A stretch of 10,517 nt of DNA. It comes from Planctomycetota bacterium (lineage in GTDB: Bacteria; Planctomycetota; Phycisphaerae; FEN-1346; JAACEH01). Location of the stretch: contig JAFGPY010000250.1 of NCBI GenBank assembly GCA_016935955.1, positions 1 to 10,517 of the forward strand, in the 5' to 3' direction. Shown piece after piece: positions 1 through 7,600 of this stretch. Each line of letters begins with the position of its first letter. The first letter of the stretch is position 1. A model generated the notes under the pieces. The model saw only the letters and a list, made by a program, of their open reading frames with translations, was not told where the DNA came from and did not search any database. The position numbers and the translations under genes were made by a program.

Positions 1-512
1 ACCAGCGCGGCCTGGGCCGCATCGGCGCCGACTTCTGGCCGGTCATCAAAGACCAGCGCGGCCGGCGGCGCGGATGGGTCCACGACCGTTATCCGCAGAG
101 CAAGTGGCATAGCTGCAACCTGACCAGCCACATGCTGAATCCCGGCCCGAACGGTCCGGTGGCGACCTCCCGCTACGAGGCACTGCGGCAGGGGATGCAG
201 AACTGTGAGGCCCGCATCGTCATCGAGAAAGCGCTCACCGACGACGCTCGCAAAGCCAGACTCGGCCGCGAGCTGGCCGGCAAGTGCGAGCAACTGCTCG
301 ACGATCGCCTCTGGCAGGACCTGAAGGGCTTCAGCGGTTTGCAGCTCACGTTCCGCATCTACACGACCTACCCGCGATACAAGAGCATCTTCTACTACAA
401 CGGCGGCGGCGACGCCGGGGCCCACTGGTTTGCCGGCTTCGGCTGGCAGGACCGCCAGATGCAACTGTTCGACCTGGCCGGCGAGGTGCAGAAGAAGATG
501 GGTAGAAAGTAG
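1..512 (+). CDS. C-terminal part of a glycoside-hydrolase-like protein (DUF4091/DUF6067 style), 5' end outside window
   Basis: The reading frame is open from base 3 to the TAG at 510-512, so this is the last 169 residues of a longer protein. The ATG at 132 is internal, because in-frame coding sequence with no stop continues to the left edge. The visible part has a stretch reading PGPNGPVATSRYEALRQGMQ followed by NCEARIVIEKAL. This resembles the C-terminal part of DUF4091/DUF6067 proteins, where an 'R-[FWY]-EALR-x-G' motif follows a Gly/Pro-rich loop. Those proteins are large, usually secreted, glycoside-hydrolase-like enzymes common in planctomycetes. The tail (YYNGGGDAGAHWF) is Gly- and aromatic-rich. 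Catalytic residues would lie upstream, so no substrate can be named. The gene converges on the tRNA. The frame assignment is firm; the family call rests on remembered motif similarity only. Confidence 0.6.
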   Translation, partial: QRGLGRIGADFWPVIKDQRGRRRGWVHDRYPQSKWHSCNLTSHMLNPGPNGPVATSRYEALRQGMQNCEARIVIEKALTDDARKARLGRELAGKCEQLLDDRLWQDLKGFSGLQLTFRIYTTYPRYKSIFYYNGGGDAGAHWFAGFGWQDRQMQLFDLAGEVQKKMGRK

Positions 513-581
513 AGAAGGGCGAGGTCAGACCGGCAAGCGACATGGTGTGCCGCTGGTGCATGTGGGATCGGGCAAAAGAAC

Positions 582-656
582 TGGAGCCACCTGTGGGATT
601 TGAACCCACAACCCCGGCTTTACGAAAGCCGTGCTCTACCGTTGAGCTAAGGTGGC
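582..656 (-). tRNA. tRNA-Thr (anticodon CGU), CCA encoded
   Basis: Read on the minus strand, a full cloverleaf can be drawn. The acceptor stem is GCCACCT/AGGTGGC, the D stem GCTC/GAGC, the anticodon stem CGGCT/AGCCG with loop TTCGTAA, and the T arm GTGGG-TTCAAAT-CCCAC. The anticodon at loop positions 34-36 is CGT, which reads the Thr codon ACG. The first two acceptor pairs (G1-C72, C2-G71) agree with known threonine identity elements. The discriminator base is U, and the CCA end is encoded in the DNA (complement of 582-584). The body without CCA is 72 nt (585-656). The gene stands alone and converges on the upstream partial CDS. A T-rich run (TTCTTTT on the minus strand, 573-579) follows the 3' end, but no separate terminator hairpin is visible. 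Confidence 0.95.
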
Positions 657-690
657 TCCTGTGTGTGCTGCGGCTGATTGTCGGACGGGC

Positions 691-718
691 ATTATAATCG
701 AAAAGCCCGTCATGGCAA
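691..718 (-). promoter_or_regulatory. Sigma70-type promoter of the tRNA-Thr gene
   Basis: On the minus strand there is TTGCCA (713-718), a 16-nt spacer and a perfect TATAAT (691-696). The expected start point is near 684, leaving about 28 nt of leader before the mature tRNA 5' end at 656. A 7-bp inverted repeat GACGGGC (684-690) / GCCCGTC (705-711) brackets the -10 box. The bases just downstream of the -10 are GC-rich (GCCCGTC on the minus strand), a discriminator style typical of stable-RNA promoters under growth-rate or ppGpp control; that regulatory reading is inference. Confidence 0.75.
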
Positions 719-749
719 GTCCAAACGCCGGGGCGTAGAGTCATTGTAG

Positions 750-769
750 GGGCCGCTCGCGAGCGGCCC
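750..769. repeat. 20-bp perfect palindrome centred on CTCGCGAG
   Basis: The sequence GGGCCGCTCGCGAGCGGCCC equals its own reverse complement. It shares the inner core GCTCGCGAGC with the palindrome at 820-839. The arm bases outside the core differ between the two but stay complementary within each. This is compatible with a REP-like intergenic repeat or a hairpin-forming element. It lies between two promoters and has no T-run, so it is unlikely to be a terminator. Confidence 0.75.
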
Positions 770-819
770 GGTCCGGTCGCCGACCTCACGCTATGCCAGA
801 CCAACCCAACTCGCGGCGA

Positions 820-839
820 GGGCGGCTCGCGAGCCGCCC
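820..839. repeat. 20-bp perfect palindrome, variant of the one at 750-769
   Basis: The sequence GGGCGGCTCGCGAGCCGCCC is a perfect palindrome with the core GCTCGCGAGC. Compared with the copy 70 bases upstream, the arm reads GGGCG instead of GGGCC, with matching change on the other side, so pairing is kept. A small palindrome CTCGC-G-GCGAG (810-820) abuts its left edge. Confidence 0.75.
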
Positions 840-857
840 CGTTCCGTGGTCGCACAC

Positions 858-877
858 GGGCACGGCGGGCCGTGCCC
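858..877. repeat. Palindrome GGGCACGGC-GG-GCCGTGCCC (copy 1)
   Basis: Two 9-bp perfect arms are separated by the two bases GG. The arms are identical to those of the element at 8369-8388, which has CT in the middle. Two copies with the same arms, in different intergenic regions about 7.5 kb apart and next to other palindromes, suggest a dispersed family rather than a gene-specific hairpin. Confidence 0.75.
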
Positions 878-955
878 CTTGCTACGCTCGATGTCCGTGG
901 GCGGATTGTCCCCGTCCGCGATTCCTGCGGCCCAGTCCCGAGCGTCACATTCCAG

Positions 956-985
956 TTGACGCGGTAGCCCCCAATCGCCTATAAT
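956..985 (+). promoter_or_regulatory. Strong sigma70-type promoter of the TPR-protein gene
   Basis: TTGACG (956-961) is followed by an 18-nt spacer and a perfect TATAAT (980-985). The predicted start is near 992, giving a leader of roughly 65 nt before the ATG at 1057. The palindrome cluster ends about 80 bases upstream of the -35 box. Confidence 0.75.
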
Positions 986-1056
986 TGAAGTGAAGCAGGT
1001 TCTTCTCCAGACGTCGAATGTCGGCTCCGTGTCGATCCTTTCTGGCGTGACAGGCC

Positions 1057-2556
1057 ATGGCTAAACCACCCGCCTCACAAGTTCTGCTGAAGGTCAAGGC
1101 GACCCTGGTCGACCCGTCGGGCGGTCAGGAACCGCAGAAGGTGCACCCGCAGGTTACGGCCCACCACTTCTGGGTTGCCGACGGCTGTGAAATGGCCGTG
1201 GCCGACATCGAGAGCGTGCAGCAGGTCGATCCTCAGACGGTGGGCGTCCGTCGCATCGGTCGCGGCAAGGAACTGATCCTGCGTTGTCCAGGCGCGGACG
1301 AGGCCCGGCGTCTGAAGGCCTGCCTGGTGTTCCACGCCCGCGAGACGCGCGGTGTGGCGACCGGAGCCCAGCAGTGGACGCACCTCGTGGGGCCGCGGTT
1401 CGACAAGCTGGACGTCTCGGACAGCGCCGTGCCGATCGTGGCCCCGAAACCCGAGGCCCTGGCCGGGACGGCGGCCGGCGGCGGCAAGCTCGTGGCGGGC
1501 ATTGTCGTGGCGGCCGTGGTCGTTGCTGCGGTCGGGATCGTTCTGTACGCCACGGTATTCCGCGGCGCGGGCACGGACTACGCCGCGCTGCGGGCCGAGG
1601 GCGACAAGGCCTACCAGGCGGGGCATTACGACCAGGCGCTCGACCATTATCTGAAGGCCCAGGTGGGTATCGCCCATGATGCCGAGTTGTGCGGGCGAAT
1701 CGGTCAGTGCCGCATCAAACTCGCCAAGCACGCCGAGGCGATCGGCCCTCTGGTCAAGGCCGTCAGCTTCGACAACGGCAAGACCGCCGAGTACTCGCTC
1801 CTGCTGGCCGAGGCTTACGAGAAGACGCGGCAGTCGGAGCGGGCCCTGACCGTCCTGCGGAACGCACGCAACATGTTCCCGGCGGACATGGCCGTCGCCG
1901 CGGCCCTGGCGTCGGCATTCAGCCGCAAGGGCGATGCCCAGGCCGCCGTGCGACTGTCCGAGGAGGTCTACCGCCGCAATCCGAATGATGCGGGCAACGA
2001 GCGGCTGTATGTGTCGCTGCTCGAGAAGACTGAGCGGTACGAGAAGGCGGCCGACGTGTACCTGTCGATGGCTCGCAAGGCCCCGAGCTACGACTTCTAC
2101 GTCAAGGCGATTCGTGCAGCCGGCAAGAGCGGCGATGTGGATCGTTGCGAGTCGATCATCCGCCAGGCGCGGCGCGCCCTGCCGGGCAACACCCAACTTG
2201 CCCGGAGCGACGTGGATATCCTGGTCGGCCTGGGACTGGTGCAGCCGCCCAAACCGGAGCCTGAACCCCAGCCCGAACCGGAACCCGAGCCGTTGCCCAA
2301 GCCGGACGGCGAAACGCAGCCCGGCGAGCAACCCGTTCCGTCCACGACGCCTTCGCCTTCCACGGAGCCCGGCACGGAGCCCGTCGCCGAACCGGCGCCG
2401 TCGGGCGGGACAACGCGCACCGCCTTGCCTCCACCGCCCGAACCCGAACCGCAACCGGCGCCTTCGCCGGAGCCGTCGCCCGAACAACCGTCCGAGACTC
2501 CGGCTGACGGAGCAGCCAACGGCGGGCAGCCGGTCCCCGAGCAACCTGCGCCGTGA
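1057..2556 (+). CDS. Membrane-anchored TPR protein with Pro/Glu-rich C-terminal tail
   Basis: This 499-residue protein has four parts. Residues 1-143 form a soluble N-terminal domain I do not recognise; its mixed strand/helix pattern around residues 35-95 could be a small PH-like or regulatory fold. Residues 145-168 are one hydrophobic helix (Ala/Val-rich, ending VLYATVF). Residues 174 to about 388 look like about six TPR-like helical pairs, for example GDKAYQAGHYDQALDHYLKA at 182-201, then AEAIGPLVKA and SERALTVLRNA. From residue 397 to the end lies a low-complexity tail of PEP and PxP repeats. There is no signal peptide, so a single-pass topology with the N-terminus in the cytoplasm and TPRs plus tail outside is likely but inferred. 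The start is forced by an in-frame TGA at 1048; the ribosome site is weak. TPRs mediate protein-protein contacts, so a scaffold or envelope assembly role is plausible; no specific function is claimed. Confidence 0.85.
   Translation: MAKPPASQVLLKVKATLVDPSGGQEPQKVHPQVTAHHFWVADGCEMAVADIESVQQVDPQTVGVRRIGRGKELILRCPGADEARRLKACLVFHARETRGVATGAQQWTHLVGPRFDKLDVSDSAVPIVAPKPEALAGTAAGGGKLVAGIVVAAVVVAAVGIVLYATVFRGAGTDYAALRAEGDKAYQAGHYDQALDHYLKAQVGIAHDAELCGRIGQCRIKLAKHAEAIGPLVKAVSFDNGKTAEYSLLLAEAYEKTRQSERALTVLRNARNMFPADMAVAAALASAFSRKGDAQAAVRLSEEVYRRNPNDAGNERLYVSLLEKTERYEKAADVYLSMARKAPSYDFYVKAIRAAGKSGDVDRCESIIRQARRALPGNTQLARSDVDILVGLGLVQPPKPEPEPQPEPEPEPLPKPDGETQPGEQPVPSTTPSPSTEPGTEPVAEPAPSGGTTRTALPPPPEPEPQPAPSPEPSPEQPSETPADGAANGGQPVPEQPAP
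2245..2552 (+). repeat. Low-complexity Pro/Glu/Ser repeat tract within the TPR gene
   Basis: This stretch is built from irregular repeats of CCGGAAC/CCCGAAC-type units and encodes PEPEPxP-like residues 397-499 of the TPR protein. It is densest at 2257-2293 and again at 2437-2490. Such tails are usually extended spacers that cross the envelope or bind partners, as in the Pro-rich segment of TonB. Repeat number is likely to vary between strains. Confidence 0.7.
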
Positions 2557-2584
2557 CGGTGCTGATGGATTCCCGCCAAATGCC

Positions 2585-2613
2585 TTGCGTGTCCGGACGG
2601 CAGCGCTTAGAAT
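2585..2613 (+). promoter_or_regulatory. Sigma70-type promoter of purD
   Basis: TTGCGT (2585-2590), an exact 17-nt spacer and TAGAAT (2608-2613) stand in the 98-base gap after the TPR gene. The expected start near 2620 leaves a leader of about 35 nt, too short for a purine riboswitch. No terminator hairpin is visible between the TPR stop and this promoter, so read-through into purD is possible. Confidence 0.65.
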
Positions 2614-2654
2614 CCGTGCGCACCGGTCACGATAGGTTCAGAAGGAGTCAATGA

Positions 2655-3929
2655 ATGAGAATTCTCATAGTCGGTTCGGGCGGTCGCGAGCACGCGTTGG
2701 CTTGGAAAATCGCCCAGTCGCCGCGAGTCAAAAAGATCTTCACGGCTCCCGGGAACCCGGGTACGGCCCAGTTCGGCGAGAACGTGGACATAGCGGTGGA
2801 CGACCTGGAGTCGCTGCTGGATTTCGCTCGCAGGGAGAAGATCGACCTGACCGTCGTGGGGCCCGAGCGGCCGCTGGTGGCCGGCATCGTGGATACCTTC
2901 CAGGCCGCCGGTCTCCGCGTGTTCGGTCCCAATGCCGCGGCGGCGCAGCTCGAAGGGTCCAAGAGTTTCTGCAAGCAGTTGCTCCGCCACCATGCGGTTC
3001 CGACGGCCGAGTACCGCATCTTCAAGCGGGTCACCGACGCTCGCAAGTTCATCGAGACGCGAGACGAGGCGGTCGTCGTCAAGGCCTCGGGCGAAGCGCT
3101 GGGCAAAGGCGTTTTCGTCTGCGAGACGCACGAGGAGGCCTTCGAGGCCGTCCAACAGATCATGGTCGACCGCATTTTCGGCGACGCCGGCAACGAAGTG
3201 GTGATCGAGGAAAAACTCGTCGGCGAGGAAGCCTCGATCCTGGCCCTGGTCGACGGTCGCAACATCTACACCATGGAATCCAGCCAGGACCACAAGGCCA
3301 TCTTCGACGGCGACAAGGGGCCGAACACCGGCGGCATGGGGGCCTACAGCCCGGCCCCGGTCATCACCGAGGCGATGATGTCGCAGATCGAGCGCGACAT
3401 CCTGGTGCCGACGGTCCACGCCATGAACCACGACGGTTGCCCGTACCGCGGCCTGCTCTACGCGGGCGTCATGATCACTCCGGGCGGCCCGAAGGTGCTC
3501 GAGTACAACGTCCGCTTCGGCGATCCCGAGGCCCAGCCGCTCATGATGCGCCTGAAGAGCGACCTCGTCGAGGCCATGGAGGCCACGATCGACGGCCGGC
3601 TCGACGAGGTGACGCTCGAATGGTCCGACAGTGCCGCCGTGGGCGTGGTCATGGCCGCGGGCGGCTATCCGGGCGCCTACCAGAAAGGCCAGGTCATCAG
3701 CGGTCTGGACGATGTGGCGGCGATGGACAACGTCATGGCCTTCCAGGCTGGAACAAAGGAGCTCGACGGCCGCATCGTCACCAGTGGCGGCCGCGTGCTT
3801 TGCGTGACGGCCTTGGGCCGCACGATCGCCGAGGCCAAGGGGCGGGCTTACGAGGCGGTCGAGAAGATCCGTTTCGAGGGAGCCCAGTACCGCACGGACA
3901 TTTCCGACAAGGCGTTGCGGCACTGTTGA
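2655..3929 (+). CDS. purD: Phosphoribosylamine-glycine ligase (GAR synthetase)
   Basis: PurD is a cytoplasmic enzyme that joins 5-phosphoribosylamine to glycine using ATP to give glycinamide ribonucleotide, the second step of de novo purine synthesis. The 424-residue length fits the family. The N-terminus MRILIVGSGGREHALAWKI is the hallmark PurD start with its nucleotide-binding Gly loop (GSGGREHAL, residues 7-15). An ATP-grasp domain follows from about residue 100 to 300, with the signature NTGGMGAYSP starting at N224 and the metal-binding motif LEYNVRFGDPEAQ at 282-294. The C-terminal domain ends at DKALRHC. The start is fixed by GAAGGAG at 2641-2647, 7 nt ahead of the ATG; the ATG four bases earlier is in another frame. 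No other pur gene adjoins it, and it has its own promoter. Confidence 0.97.
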   Translation: MRILIVGSGGREHALAWKIAQSPRVKKIFTAPGNPGTAQFGENVDIAVDDLESLLDFARREKIDLTVVGPERPLVAGIVDTFQAAGLRVFGPNAAAAQLEGSKSFCKQLLRHHAVPTAEYRIFKRVTDARKFIETRDEAVVVKASGEALGKGVFVCETHEEAFEAVQQIMVDRIFGDAGNEVVIEEKLVGEEASILALVDGRNIYTMESSQDHKAIFDGDKGPNTGGMGAYSPAPVITEAMMSQIERDILVPTVHAMNHDGCPYRGLLYAGVMITPGGPKVLEYNVRFGDPEAQPLMMRLKSDLVEAMEATIDGRLDEVTLEWSDSAAVGVVMAAGGYPGAYQKGQVISGLDDVAAMDNVMAFQAGTKELDGRIVTSGGRVLCVTALGRTIAEAKGRAYEAVEKIRFEGAQYRTDISDKALRHC

Positions 3930-4025
3930 GGACTCAGGAGCATGTCGGTCCCACAGGCCGCCCGACGCCCGGTTGCCGGTACGGTTCCGGTCGCATGTCC
4001 ATGGCGTCTGCCGCACGATAGGGGG

Positions 4026-4054
4026 TTGACCCTGTGCGGGCAGAGTGCTATATT
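4026..4054 (+). promoter_or_regulatory. Sigma70-type promoter of the PilZ gene
   Basis: TTGACC (4026-4031), an exact 17-nt spacer and TATATT (4049-4054) lie in the 197-base gap after purD. The predicted start is near 4061, leaving a leader of about 65 nt. No terminator for purD was found in 3930-4025. Confidence 0.7.
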
Positions 4055-4126
4055 TGGTGACGAAGGGAGAGGGGCGATACAATTCTTGGTGCGTGGGGGG
4101 CCGGCCACGGTCCGAAGGAGTGGGAC

Positions 4127-4465
4127 ATGTCTGGAACGGGTGTCAGCGAACGCCGGCAGTTCGATCGCATCGGCAAATCGGTTCCGATCTGGTTGGGCGA
4201 CGAGGCGACCGAGGAGATCAAGGCCCGAACGGTCAACATCTGTGACGGCGGCGTGTTGTGCCGCGTCCGCGACGACGAGGTGCCGTGGCACGTGGGCGAT
4301 TTTGTGCGCACGCGGCTGAACGTTCCTCGCGAGACGCCTAACACGTATTTCCTCGAAACGGTTGAGACCGACTGTCGCGTGATCCGCTTCGAGATTCCTC
4401 GCGACGGCGACGGGCATCTGGTCGCCCTGGCGTTTCATCCGCGCGTCGACCTCGGTATGCGGTAG
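4127..4465 (+). CDS. Single-domain PilZ protein (putative cyclic-di-GMP receptor)
   Basis: This 112-residue soluble protein is essentially one PilZ domain, a small beta-barrel that binds cyclic-di-GMP and passes the signal to motility, adhesion or secretion machinery. The N-terminal arginine motif RxxxR is present as R10-Q-F-D-R14. The second motif, normally [DN]-x-S-x-x-G, appears as N37-I-C-D-G-G42, so the usual Ser is Cys at position 39. Strands continue through VGDFVRTRLNV and the C-terminal VIRFE and LVALAFHP segments. No signal peptide or membrane segment is seen. The start is supported by AAGGAG (4115-4120) six bases upstream. It has its own promoter and a terminator, so it is monocistronic and its partner is not indicated by neighbours. 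Family call is good; ligand binding is inferred. Confidence 0.85.
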   Translation: MSGTGVSERRQFDRIGKSVPIWLGDEATEEIKARTVNICDGGVLCRVRDDEVPWHVGDFVRTRLNVPRETPNTYFLETVETDCRVIRFEIPRDGDGHLVALAFHPRVDLGMR

Positions 4466-4512
4466 ACCGCCGTCTTGAGGCAGTCAACGTATCCCGGTTG
4501 TGAAGAAGTTCC

Positions 4513-4546
4513 CGACGCCCGGAGACTATTCGGGCGTCGCGTTTTT
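4513..4546 (+). terminator. Intrinsic terminator after the PilZ gene
   Basis: A 9-bp perfect GC-rich stem CGACGCCCG (4513-4521) / CGGGCGTCG (4531-4539) with a 9-nt loop is followed by CGTTTTT. It lies 48 bases after the PilZ stop and separates that gene from the lyase gene. Confidence 0.85.
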
Positions 4547-4586
4547 CCTCCTGGAGTTGCCCACCTGGTGAAATTCTGACGAGACT

Positions 4587-4612
4587 CTCTGCGGCGAGGG
4601 TTGTTCGCAGAG
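4587..4612. other. Small inverted repeat in the lyase gene leader
   Basis: CTCTGCG (4587-4593) and CGCAGAG (4606-4612) are 7-bp arms around a 12-nt loop, in the 126 bases between the PilZ terminator and the lyase start. I could not find a convincing -35/-10 pair for the lyase here, so this could be an operator or just chance. Confidence 0.3.
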
Positions 4613-4672
4613 TGAGGCCGGCGCAGAACGCGTCCGACCGTCCTGGCACGTGTTCTCATTGGGGAGCGAAAG

Positions 4673-7600
4673 ATGCGAGCCTTTCTGATTGCTGCGGTCT
4701 CTCTTATCGCGATCATGTCGTCGGCCGTCGCCCAGGAGACCGGCGACGGGCTGTACAACGTGTCCCTGACGACCCTCGGCGCCACGGCCAAGGGGTCGGG
4801 GGCCAACTTCAACAAGGACTGGCCGGCCATCAACGCCCTGCAACCCGGCGACCGCGGGGGCGGCACGATCTTCAATCCGTTCGACAAGGCCCGAATCGAC
4901 ATCCGCCTCGTCGTACCCGTGGACATCAAGGCCATCGAGATCGTCGGCCTCGACTACCGCGGGACCAAGCAGGTCAGTGGCGTGGACATCTACATCGAGG
5001 GCAAGAGGGTCAAGCATGCCGACCTGCCCGAGCAGCCCGGCAAACCGTTCCGCGTCCCGGTCGAGGGCCGCGGCCAGCACATCACGCTGGCCGGCACGGG
5101 GTCGCACCCGATTCGCACCCTGGCCGACGGCAAGAAGGGGCCGGACTGGGGCGGCTTCGCGCGGATTCGCGTCCTGTCGACAACCAACGTCGCCGAGATG
5201 ATGAAGGACGTCGACCAGTACCAGATCGCTCCATCGGCCAACAGCATCTCCCCGACGAGCGGCTCGGCCGCCGTGGGAGAGACCGCCGTCTACGGTCAGC
5301 CACGGCAGACCGAGGGGCATCCGTGCACCATCTGGGACAAGGAGGACATTGAGCACTATCAGGCGATGCTGAAGACCAGCACCGTGCTCAACGAGCAGTA
5401 CGAGGGGCTGGCCGCCGCCATGGATACCCGGATGACCCAACCGCTCGGCGTGCCCGAACCTGTCAAGGACGCCGATGGCAATTGGGCCCACGTCTCCGCC
5501 ACGGTCAATGGCGGCACGCACAACCAGTTGGCTCTCGACATTGCCAACCTGGGAGCGGTCTACGCCCTCTCGGGTGACCAGAAGTACGGCGAGTTCTGCA
5601 AGAAACTCCTGCTGGCCTACGCGGACGTCTACGACAAGTACACTCCGGGCAACCGGCCCGGTTTCACGCACGACGTGGGCAAGTGCTTCGACCAGCGGCT
5701 GGGCGACGCCACGTGGCTGATCCAGGTGGCCCGCGGTTACGACCTGATCTATAACCTGCCGTCGATCACCGAGGCCGAGCGCAAGCACATCGAGGACGAC
5801 CTGCTGAAGGCCGCCGCCAAGTTTATTGCCGCCAACCGCGCCACGATGATTTCGGCCACCAACTGGTCCGCGATCAGCACCTGTTCGGTCCTGATCACCG
5901 GCTACGCCACGGACGACCAGGAACTGATCGACCTGGCCATGTACGGCACCAAGGGCACCAAGGAGAAGCCCACGGGCGGCGTCACGTTGCACTTCAGCGA
6001 GAAGAGCATCGATGCCGACGGCATGTGGACCGAGGGGGCGATGGGCTATCAGTTCATGGCCCTGGAGGCCCTGGTTGCCGACGCGGAGATCCTCTGGCAC
6101 CACGGCATCGATATGTACCGTCACCGCGATGCGGCCTTCAAGCGACTCTTCGACAGCCCGCTCCAGTACTCCTATCCCGACCTCAAGACCCCGGCCATTC
6201 ACGACAGCGGCCACGGATCGATCGTCGGGCACGAGTCGTTCCTCTACGAGTTCGCCTACCGTCGCTACCGCGATCCGAAGTACCTGCTGATTCTCAACCA
6301 GGCGGGCATGCACCTGGACGCCCAGTTCCAGCAGTTCCCCGTCTCAGTCCTCTACGACCGCGATCCGAACGAGAAGGTGGCGGCCGTGGAGTGGAAGAGC
6401 GTCAATTTCTTCGGCGTAGGCTACGGCGTGCTGCGGAATACCGACGAGCAGGGCACGGTCAGCCTGCTGCTGGACTACGGTCCCAACCGTTCGCACGGTC
6501 ACCCCGACAAGCTGAACGTCGACCTCTGGGCCTTCGGCGACCGGCTGATTCCCGACCCGGGCAGCATCTGGTACGAGCAGCCGCTCTACAGGCGGTGGTA
6601 CCATCCGACGCTGGCCCACAACACGCTCTGCGTCGACGAGCTGGAGCAGCGGGCGTGCGGCGCCGACCAACTGGTCTACGGTCCGGCCGACTCGATGAGC
6701 ATCCAGCGGGCCCGCACCAACGAGGCCTACAGCGGCATCATGATGGACCGTGCCGTCTTCCTGACGCCCGACTACATGGCCGACCTGTTCGGGGCCTTCG
6801 CCCGGCTGCCGCGCAAGATGGATCTCTGCTGGCACATTCGCGGCGAGTTCTCCTCCGACCTCAAACTCGAACCCACCAAGCTTCCTGAACCGCGAGAGAA
6901 CGGTTACTGCGAACTGGACAACCTGCGGCACACGACGACCGATCAGCCCTGGTCGGCTGCCGTGACGCGCGACGGCAATGTCGCTCGTTTCGTTGCGGCC
7001 GGTGGCGCGGAAACCGAGGTGATTGTCGGCGATGGGCATCTCGGCCTCGAGCGGCCGCCGACCATTCTTCAGCGCCGCATGGTTGACTCGACGTTATACG
7101 GCAACGCGGTTGACTTCTCGGGAAGCGAAGGCGGCTTCGTCAAGGGCGTGGCCTGCGGCGGATCGCTGAAGGACGGCTACGGTCTCCTTACCGTGCAGAC
7201 ATCGCGCGGCGACGACCTCTGCTTCGCATCCTATCGTCCAGGCGCCTACACCGCCGGCGGCCTGACGACCGACGCCCAACAGGCCTACGTCCTGCGGCGC
7301 GGCGACGCTGTGCAGGCGGCCTACCTGGGCGGCGGCACAACGCTGAAGATCGGCGACGTGGCTATCGAACGCGATTCGGTCGGCCTGGCCTACGTTGAGC
7401 AGGCCGAGACCGGCGCCTTCGTCGTCGGCAATCCTTCGCCCGAGAAGGCCGTGGTCACGCTGACTCTTCCGGCCGCCAAGGGCATGCAGGCCTACAGTCT
7501 CGACGTCGAGGGCAAGCGGACCGGCAAGCTGGCGGTCGACGGTGCGGCCGGTGGAGCGTCACTCGGTATTCCGATGGGCCCCGTGTCGCGCGTCGAGTTG

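Larger units (their letters stand above)
657..1056. other. Gene-free intergenic region with divergent promoters and a palindrome cluster
   Basis: These 400 bases contain no convincing gene. The short ORFs crossing them have no ribosome site and run through promoter and palindrome sequence. The region holds the tRNA promoter on the minus strand, a run of palindromes between 725 and 877, a strong plus-strand promoter at 956-985 and the leader of the TPR gene. Two small palindromes not listed separately are ACGCC-GG-GGCGT (725-736) and CTCGC-G-GCGAG (810-820). Bases 881-950 show only a weak hairpin (GCGGA 901-905 / TCCGC 915-919). Confidence 0.7.

Noticed and set aside
750..877. CRISPR array or terminator interpretation of the palindrome cluster
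   Set aside because: There are no equal-length repeats with regular spacers, no cas genes and no T-runs after the stems.
346..948. Minus-strand open frame of 200 codons over the tRNA region
   Set aside because: It reads straight through the tRNA, its promoter and the palindromes, so it cannot be a real protein gene.
1075..2544. Minus-strand open frame of about 489 codons opposite the TPR gene
   Set aside because: The product is Arg/Gly-rich low complexity and is explained by the codon bias and repeats of the plus-strand gene, which has a promoter, membrane helix and TPRs.
2607..4082. Long minus-strand open frame (about 490 codons) opposite purD
   Set aside because: purD is unmistakable on the plus strand. 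In GC-rich DNA the antisense frame often stays open; its product is His/Arg/Asp-rich without recognisable domains.
3942..4319. Plus-strand open frame of 125 codons between purD and PilZ
   Set aside because: It crosses the PilZ promoter, ribosome site and first half of the PilZ gene in another frame; the AGGAG before its ATG is only one or two bases away, too close to work.
4526..6313. Minus-strand open frame of about 595 codons opposite the lyase
   Set aside because: It runs through the PilZ terminator and the lyase leader, and its sequence is a typical GC-driven shadow of the lyase gene.
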